A stretch of 37,374 nt of DNA. Origin: Deltaproteobacteria bacterium. GTDB lineage: Bacteria; Desulfobacterota; Desulfuromonadia; Geobacterales; Pseudopelobacteraceae. A model generated the notes under the pieces. The model made no database searches and was not told the DNA's origin. It was given only the letters and a program-made list of their open reading frames with translations. Both the position numbers and the translations under genes were made by a program. Each line of letters begins with the position of its first letter. The stretch's first letter is position 1. The stretch is from NCBI GenBank assembly GCA_021782545.1, contig JAJXUW010000009.1:1-37374 (forward strand), read 5' to 3'. Of the stretch, positions 8,435 through 17,718 are shown piece after piece.

Positions 8435-9466
8435 TTACTCAAGAGACGGCGTACCGATTCCCGCCTGCTTCAGCTTCTTCAGGGCCCCCTCGGCAACAGT
8501 CCGGTTGGTAAAGGTACCTGCGGTCAGCTTGCGGGTAGGCACCCCCACCTGACTCTTCTGGATGTTCACCTTAATACCGCTGGCAGCCAGCCGCTGTTGT
8601 TCAGCACGGGCGCTCTCCAGTTGCGCATACGAACCGGCAAACACCTCATGCTTTGCCCCCTTCTGGATGGCAAAACCATCGCCGGCCTGTTTTTTTAGCA
8701 GTTCAACCGCCTGCTGGGCAGCCCCCCGGTCGACGTACTCACCATACTTCAGGCGGTACATGGTGGTCAGGCGACGTTGCCCCGTGGTCATTGCAGGCGT
8801 CAGACCGGCACCCTTGACCTTGGCCATGTCAGCCGCCAGACGCTCCTCAAGCACATAGGATCCGACTACCACGGTCCATGGTCCGCCGAGCTTGGCGGAC
8901 GCCGTTGCCTTGACTGCCCGCTTTGCTGCAACCGGCTTCTTGGTGGCAACCCGACCATGCACCTTCTTGGCTACAGTTGCCGCTTTTGGCGATTCAACCG
9001 ACGCTTCTGGTTTCGGGGCGACAGGTTTTACGGCTGCTGTACCCGCCTTGTGCTTATCGGTTTTCTCTGACGGAATTGCCGGTTTTGCGGCCAGTTGCTT
9101 GGCCGGAGGAGACGCGACCGGTTTCACCGGCTTGGCAGGCCCAGGCGCTGACTGGGCTGGAGCAGGCTTGGTGATCGGGGGAGTGGCCGGCTGCGGTGCA
9201 GTCGAGGCTGCGGTGCCTGGCATCGCAGCTGACGGTGCAGGGGCTGACGCCCCCTCGCGTGCCGGTAGCGGCTGTTTTACCATCTGTGGCACCGGCTGAG
9301 GCGGCGGTGCCGGCTGTTCCTGCGGACGGATCAGACCGGTAAAGAAATACAGGTAGCCAAATCCCCCTAGCAGCAACAGAAGCACGATCAGCAGAACGGT
9401 CTGACGACCTTTGTCTTGTCCCTGCGGGGCGTCGTTCTCATACCCCTTTTCAAATTTAAAATCCAT
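8435..9466 (-). CDS. SPOR-domain membrane-anchored protein
   Basis: Single N-terminal TM, Pro/Ala/Lys-rich linker, SPOR-like units GPWTVVVGSYVLEERLAADMAKVKGAG and HEVFAGSYAQLESARAEQQRL. Confidence 0.85.
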   Translation of the reverse strand: MDFKFEKGYENDAPQGQDKGRQTVLLIVLLLLLGGFGYLYFFTGLIRPQEQPAPPPQPVPQMVKQPLPAREGASAPAPSAAMPGTAASTAPQPATPPITKPAPAQSAPGPAKPVKPVASPPAKQLAAKPAIPSEKTDKHKAGTAAVKPVAPKPEASVESPKAATVAKKVHGRVATKKPVAAKRAVKATASAKLGGPWTVVVGSYVLEERLAADMAKVKGAGLTPAMTTGQRRLTTMYRLKYGEYVDRGAAQQAVELLKKQAGDGFAIQKGAKHEVFAGSYAQLESARAEQQRLAASGIKVNIQKSQVGVPTRKLTAGTFTNRTVAEGALKKLKQAGIGTPSLE

Positions 9467-9501
9467 GCTCGACCTCCAGTTCTAATAGACATGAATATGC
9501 G

Positions 9502-11586
9502 CTATTCTTTGCGTGCTGCCGCCGATTCAACGATCACCTTCTGGGCCAAATGGGTCGGCACCTCTTCATAGTGGGAAAATTCAGTACTGAACAGACCGCG
9601 GTCACTGGTCATCGACTTAAGGTCGTTCGAATAGGCCAGAACCTCCGACATCGGCACCACGGCTTTGATCCGTTGCGAGTTGGCCATCGGCTCAACCCCT
9701 ACAACCTTGCCACGTCTGGCGTTCAGATCCCCGATCACATCACCCATATACTCATCCGGCACCGTCACAAAGAGGTTGACGATCGGCTCCAGAATCACCG
9801 GTTTGCACTGTTCCATCGCCTTCTTAAACGCCATTGAACCCGCCACCTTGAAGGCCATCTCCGACGAATCTACCGTATGGAACGAACCATCGTAGAGGGA
9901 GACCTTGAAATCGACCACCGGATAGCCGGCCAGGAAGCCATCCTCTGCGGCCTCCTGTATCCCCTTGTCTACCGCCGGAATATACTGGCGCGGAATAACA
10001 CCGCCAACGATCTTATCCTCAAAGATGTAACCTTCTCCCCGGCTGGCGGGGCTCATCTCGATCCAGCAGTCGCCGTACTGGCCACGGCCGCCGGATTGTT
10101 TCTTATATTTGCCCTGTACCTTGGTCGTGCCGCGAACGGTTTCCAGATACGGCACCTTTGGGGTCTTAAGCAGCACATCCACGTTAAACTTACGCTTCAT
10201 CTTCTCCACGATCACATCCAGGTGGACCTGCCCCAGGCCGGAGATAATGAACTCCTTGGTCTGGGGATCGCGGTGAGATTGCAGGGTCGGCTCCTCTTCG
10301 ATCATCCGGTGGAGGGCGCCATGAATCTTGTCCTCGTCGGCCTTGGTCTTGGGTTGGATGGCGTAGGAGATCACCGGCAGCAGCTGTTTGGCCGGCTCAT
10401 AGACGATCTGGTTGTTAGAATCGCACAGGGTATCACCGGTGATCGTCTCTTTCAGTTTGGCCACCGCCACGATATCGCCGGCGAAGGCCTGTTTGAGCGG
10501 TTTCTGTTTCTTTCCTTCCAATTCGTAGATCTGGCCGATCCGTTCCTCTACTCCCTTGGTGGAGTTGAAGATGACGGAATCAGAATTGAGTGTCCCGGAG
10601 TAGATCCGGAAGACGGTAATCTTGCCGGTATAGGGGTCGGAGGTGGTCTTAAAGACCTGGGCCGAGAACGGCTCCTTCTCGTCCGGGCCACGCTCAATCA
10701 GTTCGTTGGTCTTGGGGTTGGTGCCGAACGCCTTGGTACGGTCCAAGGGGGACGGCAGAAAATCACAGACCGCCTGCAACAGCTGCTTGACCCCCACGTT
10801 AAGTGTCGCAGCGCCGCACAGCACCGGGGTGAAGGTATTGCGCATGGTACCGATCCGCAGGCCGTCCAAAATCTCCTCTTCGGTCAACTCGCCGGTCTCC
10901 AGGTATTTCTCGGTCAGGGCATCGTAGGCCTCGGCCACGATTTCGACCATATGTTCCCGCAACCGCTGCGCTTCTTCAAGGTACTCGGCGGGGATGGCGA
11001 TCTCCTCACATGTGCCGGAGCCGTCCTTGGCGTACCTGCAGGCCTTCATCCGCACCAGATCAACCACCCCTTCGAAGGCATCCTCGGCACCGATCGGCAT
11101 CTGAACAGCCACACCGCGCGCTTTCAGACTCTTCTCCATATCATCGATGGCCCGCAGGAAGTTGGCCCGTTCCTTGTCCATCTTGTTGACAAAGGCGATG
11201 CGGGGAATCTCGAACTCGTTGGCCCATTCCCAGACCTCCTCGGTCTGGACCTTGACCCCCGAAATGGCGGACAGGATCACCACCGCACAATCCAGGGCGC
11301 GCATACAGGCACGGGTATCGCCGATAAAATCGCCATATCCGGGGGTATCCACAAAGTGAATCGAATGGCTATTCCATTCGCAATGGTCAAAGGCCGACGA
11401 GATCGAAAACTTGCGTTTGATCTCCTCAGGCTCGAAGTCCATGGCTGAGGTGCCGTCGTCTACGCGGCCAAGACGGTCGATCATGCCGGTGTTAAACAGT
11501 ATCGCCTCGGCCAGCGACGTCTTGCCGGCCCCACCGTGTGCCACAATTCCCAGGTTGCGGATCTTCTCGGTTGGATACGTCCCCAT
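9502..11586 (-). CDS. Elongation factor G-like protein (EF-G2 type)
   Basis: IRNLGIVAHGGAGKTSLAEAILF, VDTPGYGDF, FVNKMD, and EF-G domains III-V (PVILEPIVNLFVTVPDEYMGDVIGDLNARRGKVVG). ATG at 11586 with SD-like AAGGAGG. Confidence 0.95.
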   Translation of the reverse strand: MGTYPTEKIRNLGIVAHGGAGKTSLAEAILFNTGMIDRLGRVDDGTSAMDFEPEEIKRKFSISSAFDHCEWNSHSIHFVDTPGYGDFIGDTRACMRALDCAVVILSAISGVKVQTEEVWEWANEFEIPRIAFVNKMDKERANFLRAIDDMEKSLKARGVAVQMPIGAEDAFEGVVDLVRMKACRYAKDGSGTCEEIAIPAEYLEEAQRLREHMVEIVAEAYDALTEKYLETGELTEEEILDGLRIGTMRNTFTPVLCGAATLNVGVKQLLQAVCDFLPSPLDRTKAFGTNPKTNELIERGPDEKEPFSAQVFKTTSDPYTGKITVFRIYSGTLNSDSVIFNSTKGVEERIGQIYELEGKKQKPLKQAFAGDIVAVAKLKETITGDTLCDSNNQIVYEPAKQLLPVISYAIQPKTKADEDKIHGALHRMIEEEPTLQSHRDPQTKEFIISGLGQVHLDVIVEKMKRKFNVDVLLKTPKVPYLETVRGTTKVQGKYKKQSGGRGQYGDCWIEMSPASRGEGYIFEDKIVGGVIPRQYIPAVDKGIQEAAEDGFLAGYPVVDFKVSLYDGSFHTVDSSEMAFKVAGSMAFKKAMEQCKPVILEPIVNLFVTVPDEYMGDVIGDLNARRGKVVGVEPMANSQRIKAVVPMSEVLAYSNDLKSMTSDRGLFSTEFSHYEEVPTHLAQKVIVESAAARKE

Positions 11587-11638
11587 GCGCTGCCTCCTTA
11601 TCCGATTGGTGATAGAGGTGTATGACAACTGCCAGGAA

Positions 11639-12403
11639 TTACCGGTTACGCTCGTACAGTATCCTCAAACCATCTAACGTAAGAAACTCGTCGACCTCCT
11701 CAATGCATTTTGATTCGACTGCGATCAACGGTGCCAGACCGCCGGTGGCGATCACCTTGGGCTGATCGCGACTTTCTGCCGTGATCCGTTCCACAATGCC
11801 GTCCACCAACCCCACGTAGCCGTAAAAGATACCGGCCTGCATCGAATTGACGGTATTTTTGGCAATGACTTGGGGCGGACGGCAGATATCAACCCGGGGC
11901 AGCTTGCTGGCTCGCTTAAAAAGCGCCTCCAGAGAAATCGCCAGACCGGGCGCTATGGCGCCTCCGCAGTACTCTCCCTTGCTGTTGATATAATCAAAGG
12001 TGGTGGCGGTGCCGAAATCGACGATAACCAAGGAGGTGTGATGTTTCTCGAAACCGGCCACGGCATTCACGATCCGATCGGCCCCCACCTCGCGGGGGTT
12101 GTCATACTGGATAGGCATGCCGGTCTTGATGCCGGGGCCGACCACGTAGGGAGTCAGGGTAAAGAAATCGCGGCAGAGCGTCTCTAACACACCGGTTAAG
12201 GGAGGCACCACGGATGAGATGATTATCGCCTTGATCTGGCTGAAGGTTATACCGGTTAACGTAAACAGGTCATGAAACAATATCCCGTACTCGTCCGAGG
12301 TCCGGGCCTTGTCCGTCGAGACGCGCCAGTGCCGTAGCAGTTGCTGGTTGTTGTAGATTCCCAGCACAATATTGCTATTACCAACATCAATGACCAGAAG
12401 CAA
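11639..12403 (-). CDS. coaX: Type III pantothenate kinase
   Basis: [60 protein letters not shown] start with upstream GGAGAGG. Confidence 0.94.
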   Translation of the reverse strand: MLLVIDVGNSNIVLGIYNNQQLLRHWRVSTDKARTSDEYGILFHDLFTLTGITFSQIKAIIISSVVPPLTGVLETLCRDFFTLTPYVVGPGIKTGMPIQYDNPREVGADRIVNAVAGFEKHHTSLVIVDFGTATTFDYINSKGEYCGGAIAPGLAISLEALFKRASKLPRVDICRPPQVIAKNTVNSMQAGIFYGYVGLVDGIVERITAESRDQPKVIATGGLAPLIAVESKCIEEVDEFLTLDGLRILYERNR

Positions 12404-12424
12404 TCGCGCCTCTCCTTCCCTGTC

Positions 12425-13408
12425 TCACACCACAGTCACATCGCCGCTCATGACCCGTTCTAGGCGGCCATCCGGCAGCAGCAGCAGCAAGGCGCCATCG
12501 TGATCGATACCGGCAAAGGGGCCTTGTAAGGTTTGTGCCCCCATCGCCACCGACACCTGCCGGCCAAAGGCATTGCAGCGTTGTGCCCATTCAGCCCGTA
12601 CCGGACCGAAACCGACCGAGAGGAAGCGGGAGTATTCCTCGTTCAGTTCCGTCAGCAATCTGGTCACAAACGGCATGCGCGGCACCATCCGGCCGGTGGC
12701 GAGGGCCAGTGAAGTGGCCGGATAACGCAGATCAACCGGAAACTGGTCAGCCGTCATGTTCAGATTGGCCCCGATTCCCAGTACCACAAACCCGACACGA
12801 TCGGTCTCGGCGCTCATCTCGTTCAACAGACCGGCCACCTTGCAGCCGTCCACCAGCAGGTCGTTGGGCCATTTGATGGCAGGCTTGAGCCCGGTCTGTA
12901 CCTCAATCGTCCGTGCCACGGCCACGGCAGACAGGAAGGTAAGTTGCGGCGCGTCATAGGGAGGCAGTGGCGGCCGCAGGATTACCGACAGGTAGAGATT
13001 GACCCCACCCGGCGAGGCCCACTGGCGCCCCAGACGCCCCTTACCGGCTGTCTGGCGCTCAGCCAGTACCACGGTCCCCTCGAGCGCACCTGCCTCAGCC
13101 AATCGAAACGCCTCGACGTTGGTGGAACCGGCCTCTTCCAGACAGACGATCCGCTGACCGACCCGGCTGCCGAGCGGCAATCCGGCCACGATCTGATCGG
13201 CCGTCAGCAGATCGGGCTGGCTCACCAAACGGTACCCTTGCGAAGGGATCGCCTCAATGCCGTAACCGGCGGCACGCAGGGTCGCAATCCGCTTCCAGAC
13301 CGCCGTGCGTGACATCCCCATACTACGCGAGAGCTGTTCACCGGATACAAAGCCGTCAGCCGTTTCCAACAAGCGTAGCAGTTCGTTCTGTACAAACCGG
13401 GGCGGCAC
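12425..13408 (-). CDS. birA: Bifunctional biotin operon repressor / biotin-protein ligase
   Basis: N-terminal HTH GMSRTAVWKRIATLRAAGYGI; ligase motif ERQTAGKGRLGRQWASPGGVNLYLSVILRP; KWPNDLLVDGCKVAGLL. GTG start. Confidence 0.94.
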   Translation of the reverse strand: MPPRFVQNELLRLLETADGFVSGEQLSRSMGMSRTAVWKRIATLRAAGYGIEAIPSQGYRLVSQPDLLTADQIVAGLPLGSRVGQRIVCLEEAGSTNVEAFRLAEAGALEGTVVLAERQTAGKGRLGRQWASPGGVNLYLSVILRPPLPPYDAPQLTFLSAVAVARTIEVQTGLKPAIKWPNDLLVDGCKVAGLLNEMSAETDRVGFVVLGIGANLNMTADQFPVDLRYPATSLALATGRMVPRMPFVTRLLTELNEEYSRFLSVGFGPVRAEWAQRCNAFGRQVSVAMGAQTLQGPFAGIDHDGALLLLLPDGRLERVMSGDVTVV

Positions 13409-13412
13409 AGGC

Positions 13413-14243
13413 TCAGTCCAAGAGCATCGAGATATCGGCCGCCCTGGGCGAATGGGTCAGGGCTCCCACCGAGATGATATCCACACCGGTCTCGGCAATG
13501 GCTCGCACCGTATCCAGGTTGACCCCGCCCGAGGCCTCTACCAGCACCCGCCCTGCAATCAGCGCAACACAGGAGCGCATGGTGGCGCAATCCATGTTGT
13601 CCAGCATGATGATGTCGGCCCCGGCGGCCAGCGCCTCTTCAACCTGGGCAACCGTCTCGGTTTCCACCTCGATCTTGAGCGTGTGGGGGATATAGGAACG
13701 CGCCCGGCTGACTGCCGCCGTGATGCCACCAGCCGCCGCAATATGGTTCTCCTTGATCAGAATACCGTCATACAGGCCGGTGCGATGGTTGATCCCGCCA
13801 CCCACCCGTACGGCGTATTTTTCCAGCATCCTGAGGCCTGGCGTGGTCTTGCGGGTGTCCACGATACGGGCCGCTGTCCCGGCTACGGCAGCAACATAGC
13901 GGGACGTCAGGGTGGCGATCCCGCTCATCCGCTGCAACAGGTTGAGCGCCACCCGTTCTCCCTGCAACAGAGCTGCGGCATCACCCGACATACGGGCGAT
14001 CGCCGCCCCTTGGACGACCGTTGTACCGTCGGCCACAACCCCCTCAAAGTGAACCGCCGAATCGAGCAGAGAAAAAACCCGCGCAGCCACCTCGATACCG
14101 GCCAGTACAAACGACTCTTTGGCGATCATCCTGCCTATGGCGTGACGTTTCTCAGACACACAGGCTTGGGTGGTCAGATCACCGGTATGGATATCTTCCT
14201 GAAGGGCGTGGCGGATAAGATTATCAAGGTCGATAGTCAGCAT
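13413..14243 (-). CDS. nadC: Nicotinate-nucleotide pyrophosphorylase (carboxylating)
   Basis: LNLLQRMSGIATLT, DTRKTTPGLRMLEKYAVRVGGGINHRTGLYDGILIKENHIAAAGG, VEASGGVNLDTVRAIAETGVDIISVGALTHS. Confidence 0.97.
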   Translation of the reverse strand: MLTIDLDNLIRHALQEDIHTGDLTTQACVSEKRHAIGRMIAKESFVLAGIEVAARVFSLLDSAVHFEGVVADGTTVVQGAAIARMSGDAAALLQGERVALNLLQRMSGIATLTSRYVAAVAGTAARIVDTRKTTPGLRMLEKYAVRVGGGINHRTGLYDGILIKENHIAAAGGITAAVSRARSYIPHTLKIEVETETVAQVEEALAAGADIIMLDNMDCATMRSCVALIAGRVLVEASGGVNLDTVRAIAETGVDIISVGALTHSPRAADISMLLD

Positions 14244-14275
14244 TAAGGCCTTTCTGCAGACAGTAAATAGAATTT

Positions 14276-14304
14276 TTTATAGCACAGCTCCCTAGTACCC
14301 GCAA
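14276..14304 (-). promoter_or_regulatory. Candidate sigma70 promoter of the nadC-birA-coaX operon
   Basis: Minus strand TTGCGG (14304-14299), 17 nt, TATAAA (14281-14276). Confidence 0.55.
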
Positions 14305-14339
14305 CCGCATTCAGACGGTGCCTGGCAACGACTGACGGC

Positions 14340-14358
14340 CGTATACGTCCTGTATACG
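14340..14358. promoter_or_regulatory. Inverted repeat, possible operator
   Basis: CGTATAC-GTCCT-GTATACG, perfect 7-bp arms, immediately upstream of the -35 at 14367. Confidence 0.45.
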
Positions 14359-14366
14359 ATTTGCTG

Positions 14367-14395
14367 TTGACATACCTGCGGACGATTTTTATAGT
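14367..14395 (+). promoter_or_regulatory. Near-consensus sigma70 promoter of the multiheme cytochrome gene
   Basis: TTGACA (14367-14372), 17 nt, TATAGT (14390-14395). Confidence 0.72.
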
Positions 14396-14437
14396 ATGCC
14401 GTTCAAAAATACACTTTCTGCACAGGGAGCTTCACCT

Positions 14438-15442
14438 ATGAACGGGCGTATCCGCACTCTGATTGCCGTCGCAGCCATGATGCTGCTCACCGTCCCGGCA
14501 CTGGCCAAGGACATCCGCTTCACCTTCAAGAATGCCCCGGCCGTCGTCTTCAGTCATGACATCCACCTGGCCCAAAACAGGGATTGTAAGACCTGCCATA
14601 GCCGCATCTTCGACATATCGAAGCGTCAGACCTTCACCATGGCTGAAATGGAACACGGCAAGTCGTGCGGTGCCTGCCACAACGGCAGAAAGGCATTCAG
14701 CGTTGCCACCGACAAAGACTGCCTACGCTGCCACGGTGCGGTGCCCTCGGCTACTGTTTTCCGGGTAAAAGTCGGGAATGCCACCTTCAGCCACGATTCA
14801 CATGTAAACGGCAAGGGTATCGGCTGCAAGAGCTGCCACAATGCTGGACCGCAACGCAGCGGCGTGACCATGGCCCAAATGGAGAAAGGCAAGTCGTGCG
14901 GCGCCTGCCACAATGGTAAACGGGCGTTCACGGTTGCAGCCAACTGCGGCTCCTGCCACCGCGGTCTGGCGACCAAGACCCTCAAGTACACGGCAAAACC
15001 GGTCAATGACGCCGTGTTCAGCCATGACTTCCACACCCAGGTTTACAAATGCAACGACTGCCACACCAAAAAATTTGATTATCGCCAGGGCTCCCGCAAG
15101 GCCACCATGGCCGAAATGGAGAAGGGCAAGTCGTGCGGGGTCTGTCATAATGGTAAGACCGCCTTCGCTGCCAGCGGCGATTGCAACAAATGCCACGTCG
15201 GCTTCAAGCCGGCCAACCTGACCTTTAAAGACAGCCATGGCACGGTGGTTGGTTACTTCAACCATGACTTCCATACCGCAGCCTTCCAGTGCAAGGACTG
15301 CCATACCAAGCTGTTCCCCTATGCAACGAACAAGAAGATGAACATGGCCGAGATGGCGCAAGGCAAGTACTGCGGTGCCTGCCACGACGGCAAGACCGCC
15401 TTCTCCACCAAGGGCGATTGCGTTAGATGCCATAAGAAGTAA
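14438..15442 (+). CDS. Periplasmic/exported dodecaheme c-type cytochrome, four c7-type triheme repeats
   Basis: Signal peptide MNGRIRTLIAVAAMMLLTVPALA; 12 CXXCH motifs; four copies of MA[EQ]MxxGKxCGxCHxGxxAF. ATG at 14438 preferred because 14396 overlaps the predicted -10. Confidence 0.95.
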   Translation: MNGRIRTLIAVAAMMLLTVPALAKDIRFTFKNAPAVVFSHDIHLAQNRDCKTCHSRIFDISKRQTFTMAEMEHGKSCGACHNGRKAFSVATDKDCLRCHGAVPSATVFRVKVGNATFSHDSHVNGKGIGCKSCHNAGPQRSGVTMAQMEKGKSCGACHNGKRAFTVAANCGSCHRGLATKTLKYTAKPVNDAVFSHDFHTQVYKCNDCHTKKFDYRQGSRKATMAEMEKGKSCGVCHNGKTAFAASGDCNKCHVGFKPANLTFKDSHGTVVGYFNHDFHTAAFQCKDCHTKLFPYATNKKMNMAEMAQGKYCGACHDGKTAFSTKGDCVRCHKK

Positions 15443-15461
15443 CCAACTTAAGTCGTATCAA

Positions 15462-15507
15462 GACATAAAAAGGCGCCGCCCGGTCTCGGGCGGCGCCTTT
15501 TTATGTC
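15462..15507. terminator. Bidirectional rho-independent terminator
   Basis: Perfect 21-bp inverted repeat gacataaaaaggcgccgcccg-gtct-cgggcggcgcctttttatgtc between convergent genes. Confidence 0.95.
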
Positions 15508-15537
15508 GGCAGAGTACCGACCTCGATACGCCAACGA

Positions 15538-16464
15538 TCAGCGTTCCTTACGCCGCTCCGTCACATAACTGCTGCCGTTATTCTGCTTGGCCAACTTTTT
15601 GAGATCAGCTGCCACCTCGGCTACTCGGGCCGCATGGGTGATGCCGGAATAATCCATCGGTACGATGGCGATGGAGACCGCCAGCAACGGGATATGCTCC
15701 TCTTCCCCCTTACGGTTATGGGCCAGATAGTACCCCTTCTGCTTGGTCGGTTCGTCAAACAGGGTCTGCACAATCTGGTCGAAATGGGCGATCACGGTCT
15801 TGCAGACCTGTTCGGCACGTTCCCGCGGCACAATGAACACGAAATCATCACCGCCGACATGACCGCAAAAACCACCTCCGGCCTCCCGCACCGTGTTGGA
15901 TATGATCCTGGCCAGCATCCGGATCACCTCGTCGCCGTGAGAAAAACCGTACACATCATTGTAGGGCTTGAAGTGATTGATATCGACGTAGCAGACCGCC
16001 AACGGCCACCCCATCGATTCTTCAATGGCCCGCTGTATGGAGGTGTTACCCGGCAGACGGGTAAGCGGGTTGTTATCGAAGATGCGCTTGATTCTGGTCA
16101 ACGAGAGGGTAATCCGACTGAACAGTTCGCTGAAACTAATCGGCTGACTGATAAAATCATCCAGCGGAAAGTCGGTCCACGATTCCTGTTCGGCGCTGAT
16201 CGGAAAGATGCCGATAATCGGGATCGGGCTGAAGAAACTGTCGCTTCGCACGGTCAGCAACATCTCACGGCAACCGGTGCAGGGGGATGAAAAATCGACA
16301 ATGATAAGGTCGGGAGGGTCGGAATAAAAGGCCCCCAGGGCGGTAGAACTCTTGTCGACCACCATCACCTGATAGCCCTTGCTCTGCAGCCGCAGTTGCA
16401 GCAGCGCAACTGCCGACTGATCACTGGAGATCAGTGCGATTCTAGGTTTCGATGGTATCGGCAA
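15538..16464 (-). CDS. GGDEF-domain protein with degenerate receiver-like N-terminus
   Basis: N-terminal RIALISSDQSAVALL...LIIVDFSS (REC-like); DINHFKPYNDVYGFSHGDEVIRMLA and GHVGGDDFVFI (GGDEF variant). Putative TTG start. Confidence 0.88.
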   Translation of the reverse strand: MPIPSKPRIALISSDQSAVALLQLRLQSKGYQVMVVDKSSTALGAFYSDPPDLIIVDFSSPCTGCREMLLTVRSDSFFSPIPIIGIFPISAEQESWTDFPLDDFISQPISFSELFSRITLSLTRIKRIFDNNPLTRLPGNTSIQRAIEESMGWPLAVCYVDINHFKPYNDVYGFSHGDEVIRMLARIISNTVREAGGGFCGHVGGDDFVFIVPRERAEQVCKTVIAHFDQIVQTLFDEPTKQKGYYLAHNRKGEEEHIPLLAVSIAIVPMDYSGITHAARVAEVAADLKKLAKQNNGSSYVTERRKER

Positions 16465-17308
16465 TCTGCATCTCCAGGCTGAAGTTCTTAACCTCGATCA
16501 GTTTGTCCTCCAACTCGACAACCATCTCTTCCAGCATTTTTTCGTCCAATTTGAGGATGTCCCAGGCCATTGGGTGGATGGCGGGGACATACGGTTCGCC
16601 ACTATCGCCAAAGCCGCTGGCCTTGATGAGAACATCGGCAAGATGTACCACCGCGGTCTTGACGCGGTGATCCTCCGACAACGTCAGATCATGGTGGCAG
16701 GCGATCGGTTCAGAAAGTTTTTCAGGCAAAAACCAGCTCTTGGCCAGCCATCCTCCCACTTCGGCATGGTCGGTATCGAGTACCTGCCGTTCAGCATCCC
16801 GGATATACAACTGATCCGCCTTGATCCTCCGCCGGATCTCAAGCACACCGTCAGCACACTTTAGGCCGATAATGACCTTGCCAATATCGTGCAAAAGGCC
16901 GGCGGTAGCGATCTCCTCCACCTCATGGATACCCAGTTTCTTGGCTATGATGTTCGCCGCGGTGGCGGCTCCCAAGGAATGTTCCCACAGCCCGACGCTG
17001 TTTTTTTCCATGATCTCAAAGATAGAGGAGGACAAGGCCAGGGATTTTACCACGTTGACCCCCAACAGGATCATGGCGTTACTTATGGTTGAAACCCGGT
17101 AAAAACCGTAGGAAGGCGAGTTGGCCAATCGCAGGATCCGGGCCGACAGTACCTGATCCGACGAGACGATACGGGCCATCTCCTGTACCGAGGCCTTGTC
17201 GTTCTCCGAGAGGGAGTTCAGTTTGGTAATGACACCAGGCAATGTCGGCAATGTCTTGGTGTCCATAATAATTTTTTTAAGATCACTGCGCCGGTCGTCC
17301 ACCGTCAT
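16442..17308 (-). CDS. HDOD-domain signalling protein
   Basis: KTLPTLPGVITKLNSLSEN, IVSSDQVLSARILRLANSPSYGFYRVSTISNAMILLGVNVVKSLALSSSIF, LLHDIGKVI. Confidence 0.92.
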   Translation of the reverse strand: MTVDDRRSDLKKIIMDTKTLPTLPGVITKLNSLSENDKASVQEMARIVSSDQVLSARILRLANSPSYGFYRVSTISNAMILLGVNVVKSLALSSSIFEIMEKNSVGLWEHSLGAATAANIIAKKLGIHEVEEIATAGLLHDIGKVIIGLKCADGVLEIRRRIKADQLYIRDAERQVLDTDHAEVGGWLAKSWFLPEKLSEPIACHHDLTLSEDHRVKTAVVHLADVLIKASGFGDSGEPYVPAIHPMAWDILKLDEKMLEEMVVELEDKLIEVKNFSLEMQIADTIET

Positions 17309-17621
17309 CCCCCATCATGGCTGTAATGTGCCTGCGGTATACGCCCAAAAGCAGCTGATTGTAACGATTCTCTCCCACCTTGACAAAACGCCGATCGAGA
17401 TCCGTCAACTGTTCCTCCAGTGAACGATCTCCCTCCTGCTGGACCGGATGGCCTTCCACATAAACCGATTGGACACCAAGGTGAGACAACCGGCCGATCA
17501 GGCTGTCGGTCAGGGTGGTGCCTTTACCGCAAATAGGAATACCGGCAGGGCTGTCATTACGGAACACATCCCGGGCCAGCACCATCTCGGCCTGCGCCAG
17601 GTTGAGCGGTATCTTTTGCAT
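17283..17621 (-). CDS. Small protein resembling the N-terminal segment of HD-GYP proteins
   Basis: MQKIPLNLAQAEMVLARDVFRNDSPAGIPICGKGTTLTDSLIGRLSHLGVQSVYVEGHPV; AGGAATAGT upstream of ATG 17621; overlaps the HDOD gene. Confidence 0.65.
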   Translation of the reverse strand: MQKIPLNLAQAEMVLARDVFRNDSPAGIPICGKGTTLTDSLIGRLSHLGVQSVYVEGHPVQQEGDRSLEEQLTDLDRRFVKVGENRYNQLLLGVYRRHITAMMGDDGGRPAQ

Positions 17622-17718
17622 ACTATTCCTGTGCCCTTCGAAAAATACGTACTGTTTTTTATATAGAAACAAAGCCGCCACAATGTCAAACAGACAATTC
17701 CGACCTTATCTATAAAAC

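Noticed and set aside
9877-11448. 523-aa plus-strand ORF antisense to EF-G2
   Set aside because: Lies fully inside a well-conserved gene on the other strand; GC-rich codon bias commonly opens the antisense frame, and no family motif is visible.
13305-14246. 313-aa plus-strand ORF antisense to nadC and the birA start
   Set aside because: Shadow ORF opposite a strongly supported nadC.
14639-15403. Regularly spaced similar DNA blocks that could look like a repeat array or CRISPR
   Set aside because: The spacing and similarity come from the four triheme protein repeats inside an intact CDS; repeats are imperfect and period about 231-237 nt.
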